Shown here: positions 53,995 through 62,484 of the stretch, one piece after another | Layout: the number at the start of each line of letters is the position of its first letter | Numbering within the stretch: position 1 is the first letter of the stretch | NCBI GenBank assembly: GCA_002505345.1 | Contig: DAUY01000013.1 | Location: 62,001 to 126,000 of the forward strand | Length of the DNA: 64,000 bases | Source: Methanomassiliicoccaceae archaeon UBA370 | Lineage (GTDB): Archaea; Thermoplasmatota; Thermoplasmata; Methanomassiliicoccales; Methanomethylophilaceae | Direction: 5' to 3' | Made by a program: the position numbers and the translations under genes | The notes under the pieces: generated by a model | Seen by the model: the letters and a program-made list of their open reading frames with translations, nothing else | Told to the model about the DNA's origin: nothing | Database searches by the model: none

Positions 53995-54836
53995 CGGGAG
54001 ACCATCTCCGTCATCTTTTCATAAATCTCGCGGAACATCCGTTCGAATACGACATTCTCCCTCGAAGCGATCCCGGCCTCGGAACATATCCTGCCGAGCC
54101 CGATGTCGAAAGGAATCCTGCCCAGTATCGGCAGGCCGTTATCGAGACAGTATTCCTCAGACGGATCTCTTTCATTTTCGATGACCTTGTTGAGGACCAC
54201 CCCGTACGGCCTACCGAATACACGGACGAGTTCGGATACCATTTCCAGGTTGTGGGCTCCGAATATCGTCGGCTCTGCTACCAAAACGCAGAAGTCGGCA
54301 TCCTTTATGCATTCCATGACAGAACAGGAGCTCCCCGGCGGACAGTCGATGAATATATTTTCATCATAGGACAATGCCGTCATTTCCAGGAGCCTGCGAA
54401 TCACGGGCAGTCCCGCCGCCTCGCCGACGTTCATGGTCCCCGTGTAAACGGAGACGTCTCCCGACCTCCCCGTCCTGACGACGCCCACCTCCCTCGGGTG
54501 TTCGGTTATGGCTTTCCGGGGGCATATCTCGGCGCATCCGCCACAAGAGTGGCACATGTCGTCGAACACAGTCAGGCGGTCGAGGGAGTATGCAAGTGCA
54601 TGATATCTGCAGAATCGGACGCATGCCATGCATCCGTCGCATTCATTGCGATCGGCCCTTGGCACGAGTACCGATACCGTCTCCTCGGATGATTCATCAG
54701 GCTTGAAAAAAAGATGGCCATTGGGCTCCTCGACGTCGCAGTCGACATAAGTCGACGGTCCCGAGGCCGCCGCAAGGTTCACGGACAACATCGTCTTACC
54801 GGTGCCTCCCTTGCCGCTGAGCACCGCGACCTTCAC
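53991..54836 (-). CDS. ParA/MinD-type ATPase with inserted ferredoxin, second copy
   Basis: 281 residues, sister of the preceding ATPase: VLSGKGGTGKTMLSVNLA, ferredoxin cysteines CDGCMACVRFC and CHSCGGCAEIC, and IDCPPGSSCSVME. The pair probably forms a heterodimer. The start is one base from the NifX-like stop, and the end overlaps the next gene (ATGA). Confidence 0.92.
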   Translation of the reverse strand: MKVAVLSGKGGTGKTMLSVNLAAASGPSTYVDCDVEEPNGHLFFKPDESSEETVSVLVPRADRNECDGCMACVRFCRYHALAYSLDRLTVFDDMCHSCGGCAEICPRKAITEHPREVGVVRTGRSGDVSVYTGTMNVGEAAGLPVIRRLLEMTALSYDENIFIDCPPGSSCSVMECIKDADFCVLVAEPTIFGAHNLEMVSELVRVFGRPYGVVLNKVIENERDPSEEYCLDNGLPILGRIPFDIGLGRICSEAGIASRENVVFERMFREIYEKMTEMVSR

Positions 54837-54837
54837 T

Positions 54838-55203
54838 TCATACCGCCCCGTGATGGTGCCCCTCGTGGAAGTCTGTCAGCTCGGACAAACGGCCTTGGAG
54901 GTATGCTTCTATGCCGGACCCCGCATCTCCGGAAGGGGCTAGAAAAACCTTGATCCCCGCTTCCCTGAGCACTTCGTAAGCGCGGTCGCCGCATCTGAGG
55001 GTCAGAAGGACGTCCGCACCTGCATCGGTTATGGTCTGCGCAGCCCCGACGCCGGCCCCCGAGGGGCTGTCCGCAACGGGGTTCTCAAGATACGTCGCAA
55101 CTCCCACCTCTGTATCGTAAAACAAATAATACGGTGCCCTTCCCAGGGATCCGCTGATCTCCGAAATTCCTGATGCTCCTTCGACCGGTACGATTATCTT
55201 CAT
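54838..55203 (-). CDS. NifX-like metal-cluster protein, second
   Basis: 121 residues: IIVPVEGASGISEISGSLGRAPYY, GVGAAQTITDAGADVLLTLRCGDRAYEVL and the His-rich end FHEGHHHGAV, again suited to metal binding. The ATG at 55203 overlaps the DUF134 stop by 4 nt. Confidence 0.85.
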   Translation of the reverse strand: MKIIVPVEGASGISEISGSLGRAPYYLFYDTEVGVATYLENPVADSPSGAGVGAAQTITDAGADVLLTLRCGDRAYEVLREAGIKVFLAPSGDAGSGIEAYLQGRLSELTDFHEGHHHGAV

Positions 55204-55586
55204 TTTTTCGCCTCCTGTTCTTCTGGTAATACTAACGTTACGCTCCTGCAGGCGCGTCTGCACGCCTTGCGCCTGCAGCAGCCCTCGTTGTGCTCACATA
55301 TGCGGTACTGTCCGCCCTCGATGATCAGAGGGGCCCCCTCAACAAGGGAGCAAGCCAACTTCCGCCGGGCCTTGCTGTAAATGTCCTGCACCGTTGTGCG
55401 TGAGACGCACATGCGCTCGGCGCATTCCTCCTGTGTCATCCCGACATGATCTATGAGACGGAGGGCCTCGTATTCCTCGACCGTCATCCTGATGGTCTCT
55501 GCGGTACACGGGACCCTGTCGAGCGGACCGTATTCCCTGCTTTCGGGAAGGCAGCATACGTTCCTCCATTTCTTCGGACGCGGCAT
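55200..55586 (-). CDS. DUF134-family transcriptional regulator
   Basis: 128 residues. PRPKKWRNVCCLPESREYGP is the family start, EYEALRLIDHVGMTQEECAERMCVSRTTVQDIYSKARRKLA is the helix-turn-helix, and the tail CEHNEGCCRRKACRRAC is Cys-rich and probably metal or FeS sensing. First gene of the orp-like operon and its likely regulator. Confidence 0.9.
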   Translation of the reverse strand: MPRPKKWRNVCCLPESREYGPLDRVPCTAETIRMTVEEYEALRLIDHVGMTQEECAERMCVSRTTVQDIYSKARRKLACSLVEGAPLIIEGGQYRICEHNEGCCRRKACRRACRSVTLVLPEEQEAKK

Positions 55587-55655
55587 TCGATATCACCATC
55601 TGCGGTACTGAACCACCGTCGTAGGGCCGCTTAACGCAAGATACGCGATAGTTTC

Positions 55656-55667
55656 TGACATATGTCA
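55656..55667. promoter_or_regulatory. 12-bp palindrome upstream of the orp-like operon
   Basis: TGACATATGTCA is a perfect inverted repeat 70 bases before the DUF134 start. It is a candidate operator for the DUF134 regulator or for the divergent FmdE gene. Confidence 0.45.
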
Positions 55668-55797
55668 ATAACCGACAATGTAATTTATATCTATCGGAAG
55701 GGCGGCAGGAGGGGCCCACATCCGCTTTAGAACAACGATCATAAAATTAAGTGTGCGTAAGACAAATAATTGAATAGTCTCACGAGGGTCTCCGATT

Positions 55798-56331
55798 GTG
55801 AACGAAGAGCTCTGGAACGAATGCGTAAGATTCCACGGACATGCATGTCCCGGATTGGCCATGGGATTCAGAGCGTCCGAGGTGGCCGCAGAGACGCTCG
55901 GGGTCCCGTTGGAAAAAGTCCGAGACGAAGAGATCGTATGTGTCGTCGAAAACGACGCGTGCGGCATAGATGCGGTGCAGGCGATCTATTCGTGCACCGC
56001 CGGGAAAGGGAACCTGCTGTTCAGAATAACCGGCAAGCAGGCCTATTCCTTTTTCGACAGGAGGTCGGGGAAGAAGGTCAGGGTACTGATCGACGGGGAC
56101 TTCGGCGAAATGTGCAGGGAAGATTTAATGAAACACATCCTCACCGCGCCGGAAGAGGAGGTAGTGAAAGTGAAAACCCCGGTGTTCGACATCCCGGAGA
56201 CGGCCAAGATATTCTACAGCGTGAGGTGCGAATCCTGCGGAGAGCTGGCCAGAGAGGACAAGGTCCGCTGGCAGGACGGGAAACAGGTATGTCTGGACTG
56301 CTTCAGAGACTACAGCAGGAATTATTTCTGA
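55798..56331 (+). CDS. FmdE-family protein with C-terminal zinc ribbon
   Basis: 177 residues from the GTG at 55798. FRFHGHACPGLAMGFRA-type motif (here VRFHGHACPGLAMGFRASEV), ENDACGIDAVQ and KGNLLFRI define the FmdE domain. A CESCGE...CLDC zinc ribbon ends it. FmdE copurifies with formylmethanofuran dehydrogenase, but Methanomassiliicoccales lack that pathway, so a metal or cofactor-handling role with the adjacent ABC transporter is more likely. It converges on the ABC ATPase with 3 bp between stops. Confidence 0.88.
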   Translation: MNEELWNECVRFHGHACPGLAMGFRASEVAAETLGVPLEKVRDEEIVCVVENDACGIDAVQAIYSCTAGKGNLLFRITGKQAYSFFDRRSGKKVRVLIDGDFGEMCREDLMKHILTAPEEEVVKVKTPVFDIPETAKIFYSVRCESCGELAREDKVRWQDGKQVCLDCFRDYSRNYF

Positions 56332-56334
56332 AAA

Positions 56335-57096
56335 TTACAGGACGATTATGTGGGGGCGCCCGTAGTTGCGGTCGATGGCGACTTTTACCCCGAACGTCCT
56401 CATGATATTTTCGGCGGTCAGCACTTCTTCGGTATCGCCCGCGGCCGTAACGGCCCCCCCGTCCACTATGACCGCTTTGTCGCAATATTTCATGGCGGCG
56501 TCCATATCATGGAGTATCATGCATGCGCTGACGTTCTTGGTCCTCACCAGCCCGATGATGACATCCATGATCTCTCTCTGGAATTTGATGTCCAGGTTGC
56601 TGGTGGGCTCGTCCAGCAGCAGGATCCTCGCCTCCTGGGCCAGGGCCCTTGCGATGAGCACCCTCTGCATCTGGCCGCTGCTGAGCTGGCGGAACGGGAC
56701 AGAGGCGAATCTTTTCATATCCACGTCCTCAAGGGCCTTCCACGTCAATTCCTGGTCGTTCTTATTGGACTGCCATGAAGAATAAGGCATCCTGCCCATC
56801 ATGACGACCTCGAACACCGTCGGCGATGCAAGGTCGTCAAGAGATGCCTGCGGCACGTAGCCCATGATGCGTGCGACGTCGCGCACCTTCATCGAAAGGA
56901 CATCCCGGGAATCTATGGTGACCTTGCCCTGGGAAGGTTCCAGTATCCTGTTGATGCATTTTATCAGCGTGGTCTTCCCCGAACCGTTCGGCCCGATTAT
57001 CCCGAGCACCTCGCCCGGTCTGAGCTCGAATCCGATGCCCTTAAGAATTTGGGACCTCCCGTATGAAAATTCGATATCCTCTGCCTGTAAGTTCAC
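56335..57096 (-). CDS. ABC transporter ATPase, iron/cobalamin (FecE/BtuD) type
   Basis: 253 residues: Walker A GPNGSGKTTLI, YVPQASLDDLASPTVFEVVMMGRMPY, signature QLSSGQMQRVL, Walker B ILLLDEPTSNLD and switch ILHDMDAAM. It powers import by the FecCD permease encoded at 58645. It is transcribed away from the binding-protein and permease genes. Confidence 0.93.
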   Translation of the reverse strand: MNLQAEDIEFSYGRSQILKGIGFELRPGEVLGIIGPNGSGKTTLIKCINRILEPSQGKVTIDSRDVLSMKVRDVARIMGYVPQASLDDLASPTVFEVVMMGRMPYSSWQSNKNDQELTWKALEDVDMKRFASVPFRQLSSGQMQRVLIARALAQEARILLLDEPTSNLDIKFQREIMDVIIGLVRTKNVSACMILHDMDAAMKYCDKAVIVDGGAVTAAGDTEEVLTAENIMRTFGVKVAIDRNYGRPHIIVL

Positions 57097-57140
57097 TTCG
57101 GTTGATACTAATTACATATTAATATTTATTATTGATGTGT

Positions 57141-57180
57141 TTAGTGTTACTGTAATTATAATTAGTGTTAAATATTAAAA
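57141..57180 (+). promoter_or_regulatory. Divergent promoter region with repeated TTAGTGTTA
   Basis: TTAGTGTTA occurs at 57141-57149 and 57162-57170, two helical turns apart (21 bp), flanking the palindrome TAATTATAATTA (57153-57164). TTAAATATTAAAA follows as a TATA box shortly before the ATG at 57187. This looks like a metal-responsive operator controlling both divergent units. Confidence 0.5.
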
Positions 57181-57186
57181 ATACGT

Positions 57187-58581
57187 ATGCCTGCCGCAAT
57201 GAACACTAAAACCGCGGCCGTAGTGTTGGTTGCCACACTGGCGATGGCCGGCGCGGGAGCCGGTATATTCCTGCTGACGAAAAGCGCCCCAGAGGGATAT
57301 TCGGTAGACACCGAACTTCAGATCTTCGGCAACGCGAACGGAGATTGGAAGCTCGACGGCGATGACGTCGACTTCCTCAACAGCATAATCTCCGGAAGCA
57401 GCGACAGGACAACATATGCCGACGCGAATCAGGACGGCGTCGTCGATGCAAGCGACGTAGAGCAGGTCCAAGCGGTCATCGACAGGACCGCCGAATATCT
57501 TTGGTTGGTCGACGGGGACGGCAATGTCAAAAAAATAGGTCTCGACATAAGCAGGATAGGTGCCGAATATTACAGCAACACGGAGCTGATGTGCATACTC
57601 CGGCTTCAGGACAAGGTCGTGGCCGTGGACAATGCGCCGTATCAGACGAGGAATTTCTATTTCGGGGAGGAGAAAGGCAGCGAGATAACCAATCTCGTTA
57701 ACATGAACGCCCCGAACTACGAGTTCGTCGCCGGGCTGGACCTCGATGTGCTGCTGACGTTCTCTTATTCAGGTACGGAGGCCAAACAGGAGATGCTGCA
57801 GGACGTGGACGTCATCTACCTGGGTATGTACAGGCCCGATGTCCTGGAACCCGAGAAGTCGGAGTATTTACAGGGCATACTGAAGGCAGGATACATATTC
57901 GACAGGGTCGAGAGGGCGGAAGCTTATGTCGAATGGCTACTCGACATAAGGAATGACATAGCATCGATTTCGAGCGGCATTGCGGAGGAGGACAAGGTCA
58001 ATGTCCTGATGACAAACTACTCGAACTCTTATTTCTCCGACGAGAACATCATGGATTGGAGCGTCTACACCAAGATCGATCCGCAGGTCCAGGCTCTTCT
58101 GTTGGCAGGCGGGCATCCTGTGGCCATGGACATACTTACCGAGGAACAGTACAACGGAGGCCTCTCCAGAACGCTGTATGCGGTCAAGGTCGGTTCCGAG
58201 CCGATAGTGACGGCGGATATAGACTTCGTATTCTGTCATAGCGTCAGATACACTTACGGCGGCACGGTGGTGACATCCACGCCCGACCACGGTTACGGCA
58301 CGGGCGACGGCACGGGGATGGACGCCGCACATGCCTTGGCGGCAGGAAGGCCCTTGACGGACTTCGTGGAAGACGGCAACATCTACATCATGGCCGGAGA
58401 CTTCAGGAACGGGGCCACCGGCGGGATACTCCATGCGGCGTATATCGCAAAGGCGATCTATCCGGACGAGTTTGCAGATTTTGACGCCGTGGCGATACAC
58501 AACGAGTATGTGTCGGAGTGGCTGGGGGTCAGCGATTACGACGTCAGCACGGACGGCGTGTTCATCAGCCCTGCGGTGTGA
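57187..58581 (+). CDS. Dockerin-tagged ABC substrate-binding protein
   Basis: 464 residues. An N-terminal membrane anchor (AAVVLVATLAMAGAGAGIFLL) is followed by a type I dockerin-like pair of calcium loops (GNANGDWKLDGDDVDFLN and ADANQDGVVDASDVEQVQ, residues about 47-98). A TroA/BtuF-like binding domain follows (DISRIGAEYYSNTELMCIL, NAPNYEFVAGLDLDVLLTF and AGDFRNGATGGILHAAY). It captures an iron complex, corrinoid or other metal cofactor outside the cell. The ATG at 57199 is an alternative start. Confidence 0.88.
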   Translation: MPAAMNTKTAAVVLVATLAMAGAGAGIFLLTKSAPEGYSVDTELQIFGNANGDWKLDGDDVDFLNSIISGSSDRTTYADANQDGVVDASDVEQVQAVIDRTAEYLWLVDGDGNVKKIGLDISRIGAEYYSNTELMCILRLQDKVVAVDNAPYQTRNFYFGEEKGSEITNLVNMNAPNYEFVAGLDLDVLLTFSYSGTEAKQEMLQDVDVIYLGMYRPDVLEPEKSEYLQGILKAGYIFDRVERAEAYVEWLLDIRNDIASISSGIAEEDKVNVLMTNYSNSYFSDENIMDWSVYTKIDPQVQALLLAGGHPVAMDILTEEQYNGGLSRTLYAVKVGSEPIVTADIDFVFCHSVRYTYGGTVVTSTPDHGYGTGDGTGMDAAHALAAGRPLTDFVEDGNIYIMAGDFRNGATGGILHAAYIAKAIYPDEFADFDAVAIHNEYVSEWLGVSDYDVSTDGVFISPAV

Positions 58582-58644
58582 CGGCCGGTCCCGTGATGTG
58601 ACAGGACAAACCTTTTCATTTTTTATTTCAAGGGCGAGGATATA

Positions 58645-59712
58645 TTGAATATCGATGAAAACAGCTGCGAAGAAGAGAAGATCAGAACTATTATTGTGAA
58701 AAGGCTGCTGTTCATATCATTCCTGCTCATCGCCGTAATCTCCATCTTTTGCTACTCGGTCACCGTCGGCACAGCTGAGATATCTGTATCGGACGTCTAC
58801 AAGACCCTTGTAAACTTCCTGCTGCCGGGAACCTTCGACATCAGCGACAGGATGAGGATGATCATCATCGACATCAGGCTCCCCCGGATACTTATGGCCC
58901 TGATCAGCGGGGCGGTCCTGGCAATAGGAGGATGTCTCACACAGTCCATACTGAGGAACCCTTTGGCGACACCCTATACATTGGGCGTGTCGTCGGGCGC
59001 GGGCTTCGGGGCGGCGATAGCGATACTGACGGGCATGTCCCTGGCCTCGAACATAGCAGGCGTGATAGCGAACTCCTTCTTCTTCGCACTCATACCGATA
59101 GCGATCATCCTTACGGCGGGACGGATGAGAAACCTGGCGCCGGCCACCATGGTACTCTGCGGTGTCGCCATCTCATACATATTCAGCGCGGCCAACACGC
59201 TCCTGCAGTTTTTCGGGGAACCGAACGCCGTGAAGGCGGTAGTGTTCTGGATGGTGGGAGATCTCAACAATATCTTCATCTGGCACATCCCGTTCGTCCT
59301 TGTAACCCTGATGATGTGCCTGGCCGCCTCGGCCTACCTGTCGAAGAACATCAACGCGATGAGGCTCGGCGACGATACCGCACGAAGCCTGGGCGTCAAC
59401 ACCGAGGCCGTCAGAACGGTCACTCTGCTCGTCGCATGTCTTTCCACCGCGATGGTGGTATGCTTTACAGGCTCCATAGGCTTCATATGTCTGCTGGCGC
59501 CGCATATCTCGCGGATCTTCGTAGGCGGAGACATGAGATACCTTATACCCGCATCCGCGCTGTGCGGTTCCGCGATCCTGCTCCTGGCAGACCTGGGCGC
59601 AAAGGTCTTGGCAGAACCGATAATGCTCCCGGTAGGCGCCATTACCGCCATGGTCGGCGGCCCGCTGCTTTTATTTCTGCTACTTAGGAGGAAGAGCGAC
59701 AATGCGGTCTGA
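58645..59712 (+). CDS. FecCD-family ABC permease
   Basis: 355 residues from the TTG at 58645 with GGCGAGGA ahead. About ten helices; family motifs are IRLPRILMALISGAVLAIGGCLTQSILRNPLATPYTLGVSSGAGFGA, LLVACLSTAMVVCFTGSIGFICLLAPHISRIFVGGD and LPVGAITAMVGGPLLLFLL. Imports siderophore, cobalamin or heme-like ligands with the ATPase at 56335. It overlaps the methyltransferase by 11 nt. Confidence 0.93.
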   Translation: MNIDENSCEEEKIRTIIVKRLLFISFLLIAVISIFCYSVTVGTAEISVSDVYKTLVNFLLPGTFDISDRMRMIIIDIRLPRILMALISGAVLAIGGCLTQSILRNPLATPYTLGVSSGAGFGAAIAILTGMSLASNIAGVIANSFFFALIPIAIILTAGRMRNLAPATMVLCGVAISYIFSAANTLLQFFGEPNAVKAVVFWMVGDLNNIFIWHIPFVLVTLMMCLAASAYLSKNINAMRLGDDTARSLGVNTEAVRTVTLLVACLSTAMVVCFTGSIGFICLLAPHISRIFVGGDMRYLIPASALCGSAILLLADLGAKVLAEPIMLPVGAITAMVGGPLLLFLLLRRKSDNAV

Positions 59713-60529
59713 TCCTATTCCGGTGATAAGGGAGTGGGAACATGCCAGGTGCAGACATCCCTTCTTCGCCGAGGGTCTTTCCGAGAAAGACATCGATAAA
59801 ATATGGGATGATTCCGCCGAGACGTACGGGGACGGGACGCTTTCGGAGATCCACGACATGATAACGGAATTCCTCGTCTCAGAAGGATACGTGAGCAGGA
59901 ACAAAGACCTGCTGGACATCGGATGCGGACCCGGGACGTATTCCCTAAGGTTATCGCCGTCGGTGAAAGGCATACTTGCGATCGACAAGTCCGCACGCAT
60001 GCTGGAGCGTCTCGACGGCATATGCGGGACCGAAGGGATAACCAACATCCGCACCGAATGCGCGGACTGGGATGTTTACGTTCCGAAAAGGAAGTACGAC
60101 ATTGCCTTCTCCTCGCTCTGCCCTCCGGTAAATTCTTCTGTCTCGATCCTTAAAATGGAGATGTGCTCAAGCGACACATGCATATACATTTCTTCGATGT
60201 CCAAAGACAGGGATTCGATTTATTTCGAGATCTGGAGAGAGCTCGGCAGGGAATACACCTATGAGGGTTACGACACGGGTTTTCCTTTACGTTTTCTGAA
60301 ATCCATAGGCAGGGAACCCATCTTAAAAAAATTTGAGATCGAGACTTGCAGCGAGAGCGAACCCGGCAGGCTCGCAGAATTCTACAAGCGGAAATTCCTT
60401 CTCTACAGGGACGAACGCGAGATTTCAAAGGCGATCGAAGACGTGGTCGGTTCGCATGCGGAGGAAGGCGTGGTCCGTACCGAGCAGATGAACCGCCTGG
60501 GACTTCTGATATGGCGCCCATCTCAATGA
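59702..60529 (+). CDS. Class I SAM-dependent methyltransferase
   Basis: 275 residues. Motif I is LLDIGCGPGTYSLRL, then ILAIDKSARMLERL (acidic residue after strand 2) and KYDIAFSSLCPPV. It overlaps the permease gene, so it belongs to the uptake operon and may methylate the imported cofactor or precursor. Similar methyltransferases accompany ABC cofactor transporters in other methanogens; specificity unknown. Confidence 0.82.
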   Translation: MRSDPIPVIREWEHARCRHPFFAEGLSEKDIDKIWDDSAETYGDGTLSEIHDMITEFLVSEGYVSRNKDLLDIGCGPGTYSLRLSPSVKGILAIDKSARMLERLDGICGTEGITNIRTECADWDVYVPKRKYDIAFSSLCPPVNSSVSILKMEMCSSDTCIYISSMSKDRDSIYFEIWRELGREYTYEGYDTGFPLRFLKSIGREPILKKFEIETCSESEPGRLAEFYKRKFLLYRDEREISKAIEDVVGSHAEEGVVRTEQMNRLGLLIWRPSQ

Positions 60530-60728
60530 TCGCAAGGTCCGGGAGATGCCTCACGGAACCGCCGGGGCCGGGCATATGAAAACATCTTTTGGTCATCGAT
60601 CGTAAGCGAAGCGCCTCGTTCGAAGAAGTCCCAAATATGCAAAATCAAGATCTGCGGCCGGCCGTCCGCGAAGACCGCAGACGCCCGACGCGCAGCAGAA
60701 AAAGTTATTGAAGGGGTTTAGCCGGCGT

Positions 60729-61505
60729 TCAGCCGACCATGGTTCCTGCGAAAACCTGCCAGGCCAGGGCGGTCTTGGCCACCAGGCTCAGTATGATATA
60801 CACCCTCTCGCCGTAGAGGTAGTCCTTCCACTTTCCGACCTTCTTGTACTGCAGGATCATGTTGACCGCGAATATGTTGAAGAAGAAAGCGATCGAGACC
60901 ATGATACCGTAGACGAACGCAGGAGGGGAGCCTCCGGTGACGCCGGTGAAGTACATGATCAGCGCGACCCAGGGGACGAGCCCGGCGAAGCATCCGAAAA
61001 TGAAAGGCGTCCAGTCCGTCTTCTTAGTGTTCTGGTTGTGGGCCTCCATGGTGTAGCCGAACAGGTTCATGCATGCGTTCAGGGAGAACAGCAGCATTAC
61101 GGACACGAAGTCGAACATCCCGCACAGCCATGCGATCACGACAAGCATGAACGAGGACGATACCGCATACTCGAACCAGCGGGCCTTGTTCATGTTCATC
61201 TTAAGGTTCTCGACATACCACTTGAATCCGAACGTGGACACCGAGATGTGGGCAATGGCCGACATCAGCAGGAATATTGCCACCATCGGGCCCAGCGGCA
61301 CGCTGAAGAAAAGTTCGGCGGCCCCGGGACCGGTGGGAGGGAAGCCGGCGGTGGCATCGATGTACGAAGTGGTGAACCTCATCTGCACGTTATAGTCAGC
61401 TATCGCGAGCATTATGGCGGCCTGTATGAAATGGAAAAATCCCATTATCAGGTTGAACCGCCTCAGCTTCTCGAACTTAACATCATCTGAAACAGCATCG
61501 GTCAT
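60729..61505 (-). CDS. Heliorhodopsin
   Basis: 258-residue seven-helix retinal protein. Diagnostic segments: KLRRFNLIMGFFHFIQAAIML (helix 1), ARWFEYAVSSSFMLVVIAWLCG (helix 3, with the counterion Glu about residue 112), NACMNLFGYTMEAHN, WTPFIFGCFAGLVPWVALI and GKWKDYLYGERVYIILSLVAKTALAWQVFAG, whose Lys (about 244) would hold retinal. These match heliorhodopsins, not type 1 rhodopsins. The ATG at 61505 is preferred over a TTG 9 bases upstream. No carotenoid or retinal gene is in the window. Confidence 0.9.
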   Translation of the reverse strand: MTDAVSDDVKFEKLRRFNLIMGFFHFIQAAIMLAIADYNVQMRFTTSYIDATAGFPPTGPGAAELFFSVPLGPMVAIFLLMSAIAHISVSTFGFKWYVENLKMNMNKARWFEYAVSSSFMLVVIAWLCGMFDFVSVMLLFSLNACMNLFGYTMEAHNQNTKKTDWTPFIFGCFAGLVPWVALIMYFTGVTGGSPPAFVYGIMVSIAFFFNIFAVNMILQYKKVGKWKDYLYGERVYIILSLVAKTALAWQVFAGTMVG

Positions 61506-61533
61506 ATGTATCAATGATGCACGGCGTTAATCT

Positions 61534-61542
61534 GTATTTATC
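61534..61542 (-). promoter_or_regulatory. TATA box for the heliorhodopsin gene
   Basis: GATAAATAC on the reverse strand about 30 bases before the ATG, with no ribosome site between, predicting a leaderless message. Confidence 0.55.
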
Positions 61543-61764
61543 CCTATCCAATTCCCTTACCCTCCGAGTATGACAGGACACCCAATATGATGATATTCTG
61601 GCTCTGTTTTTATAACGGCATTATGTTTAATTGAAGACAATCAGAAGGGGAGCGGTCAACCATATCTTCCGGACGACACTTAGGTTGATAATACGGTTTC
61701 TTTACGCTCCGGACGCAGCTTTGAGATAACAACCTTTATTTTCAGCCGAATCCATGAGAGGTAC

Positions 61765-62484
61765 ATGATGCGCACCGGTGATATGGAACCGCTCTACAAG
61801 AAGGTCGAGGCAGCCGCGATGGAATCGGGCTCGTTCATTGTGGGATTCGCCGATCTGTCGGAACTCGAAGGAATGCCCTCGGGAGACGCCACGGTCTTCG
61901 AGTTCCCTTATGCGGTGACGTTCGCAGTGGAGATACCGAAGGAAGCCGTACGTGCGTCGTTGGAGAAGCCCAGCGAGGAGATCCGCTCTGCTTACAAGAT
62001 GTGCAACAAGAAGCTCAAAGAGGCCGGAGAGAAAGTGGCGCAGATACTTACGGCAGAGGGTTACAAGGCCAGGTTCATAGATCCCTCCCAGAGGATCGAT
62101 CCCGGAAACCTCCTCGGGCCCATATCGCAGAAGGCCATCGCCGCCAGGTCCGGAATGGGCTGGATAGGCAAGAACGGGCTGTTCATGACCGACGAGCACG
62201 GCCCGAGGCAGCGCATGGGAGCTGTCCTCACGGACATGCCGGTCACACGTAAGGCGGAGCCGGTCGACAGCAAATGCGGAGAATGCACCGAATGCATCGA
62301 CCGTTGCGCCCTCAAGATCCTGAAAGAGGCCGACTTCGTTCACCACCCCGGGAGCCGGGACGATGTGATGGACTGGAAGAAGTGCGGAGAGTTCGAGGCA
62401 AAGCTGATAGGCGACGGCAGCAGGCCGGAGAGGGCGTGCGGAAGGTGCATCGCCGTCTGTCCGTTCTCCGGGCTCAGCGGGTGA
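61765..62484 (+). CDS. QueG-like iron-sulfur protein
   Basis: 239 residues resembling the catalytic and ferredoxin parts of epoxyqueuosine reductase: RFIDPSQRIDPGNLLGPISQKAIAARSGMGWIGKNGLFMTDEHGPRQRMGAVLTDMP, then CGECTECIDRC and CGRCIAVCP (two 4Fe-4S clusters). It is shorter than QueG and lacks its HEAT tail, and archaea use archaeosine rather than queuosine, so the substrate is probably different. A methionine three bases downstream could be the start. Confidence 0.82.
   Translation: MMRTGDMEPLYKKVEAAAMESGSFIVGFADLSELEGMPSGDATVFEFPYAVTFAVEIPKEAVRASLEKPSEEIRSAYKMCNKKLKEAGEKVAQILTAEGYKARFIDPSQRIDPGNLLGPISQKAIAARSGMGWIGKNGLFMTDEHGPRQRMGAVLTDMPVTRKAEPVDSKCGECTECIDRCALKILKEADFVHHPGSRDDVMDWKKCGEFEAKLIGDGSRPERACGRCIAVCPFSGLSG

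Noticed and set aside
55798..56331. FmdE as evidence for a complete CO2-reducing methanogenesis pathway
   Set aside because: FmdE-family proteins occur outside formylmethanofuran dehydrogenase, and no fwd/fmd catalytic subunit is present.
61765..62484. True epoxyqueuosine reductase (queG)
   Set aside because: The protein is too short, and archaeal tRNA carries archaeosine rather than queuosine, so only a QueG-like label is justified.
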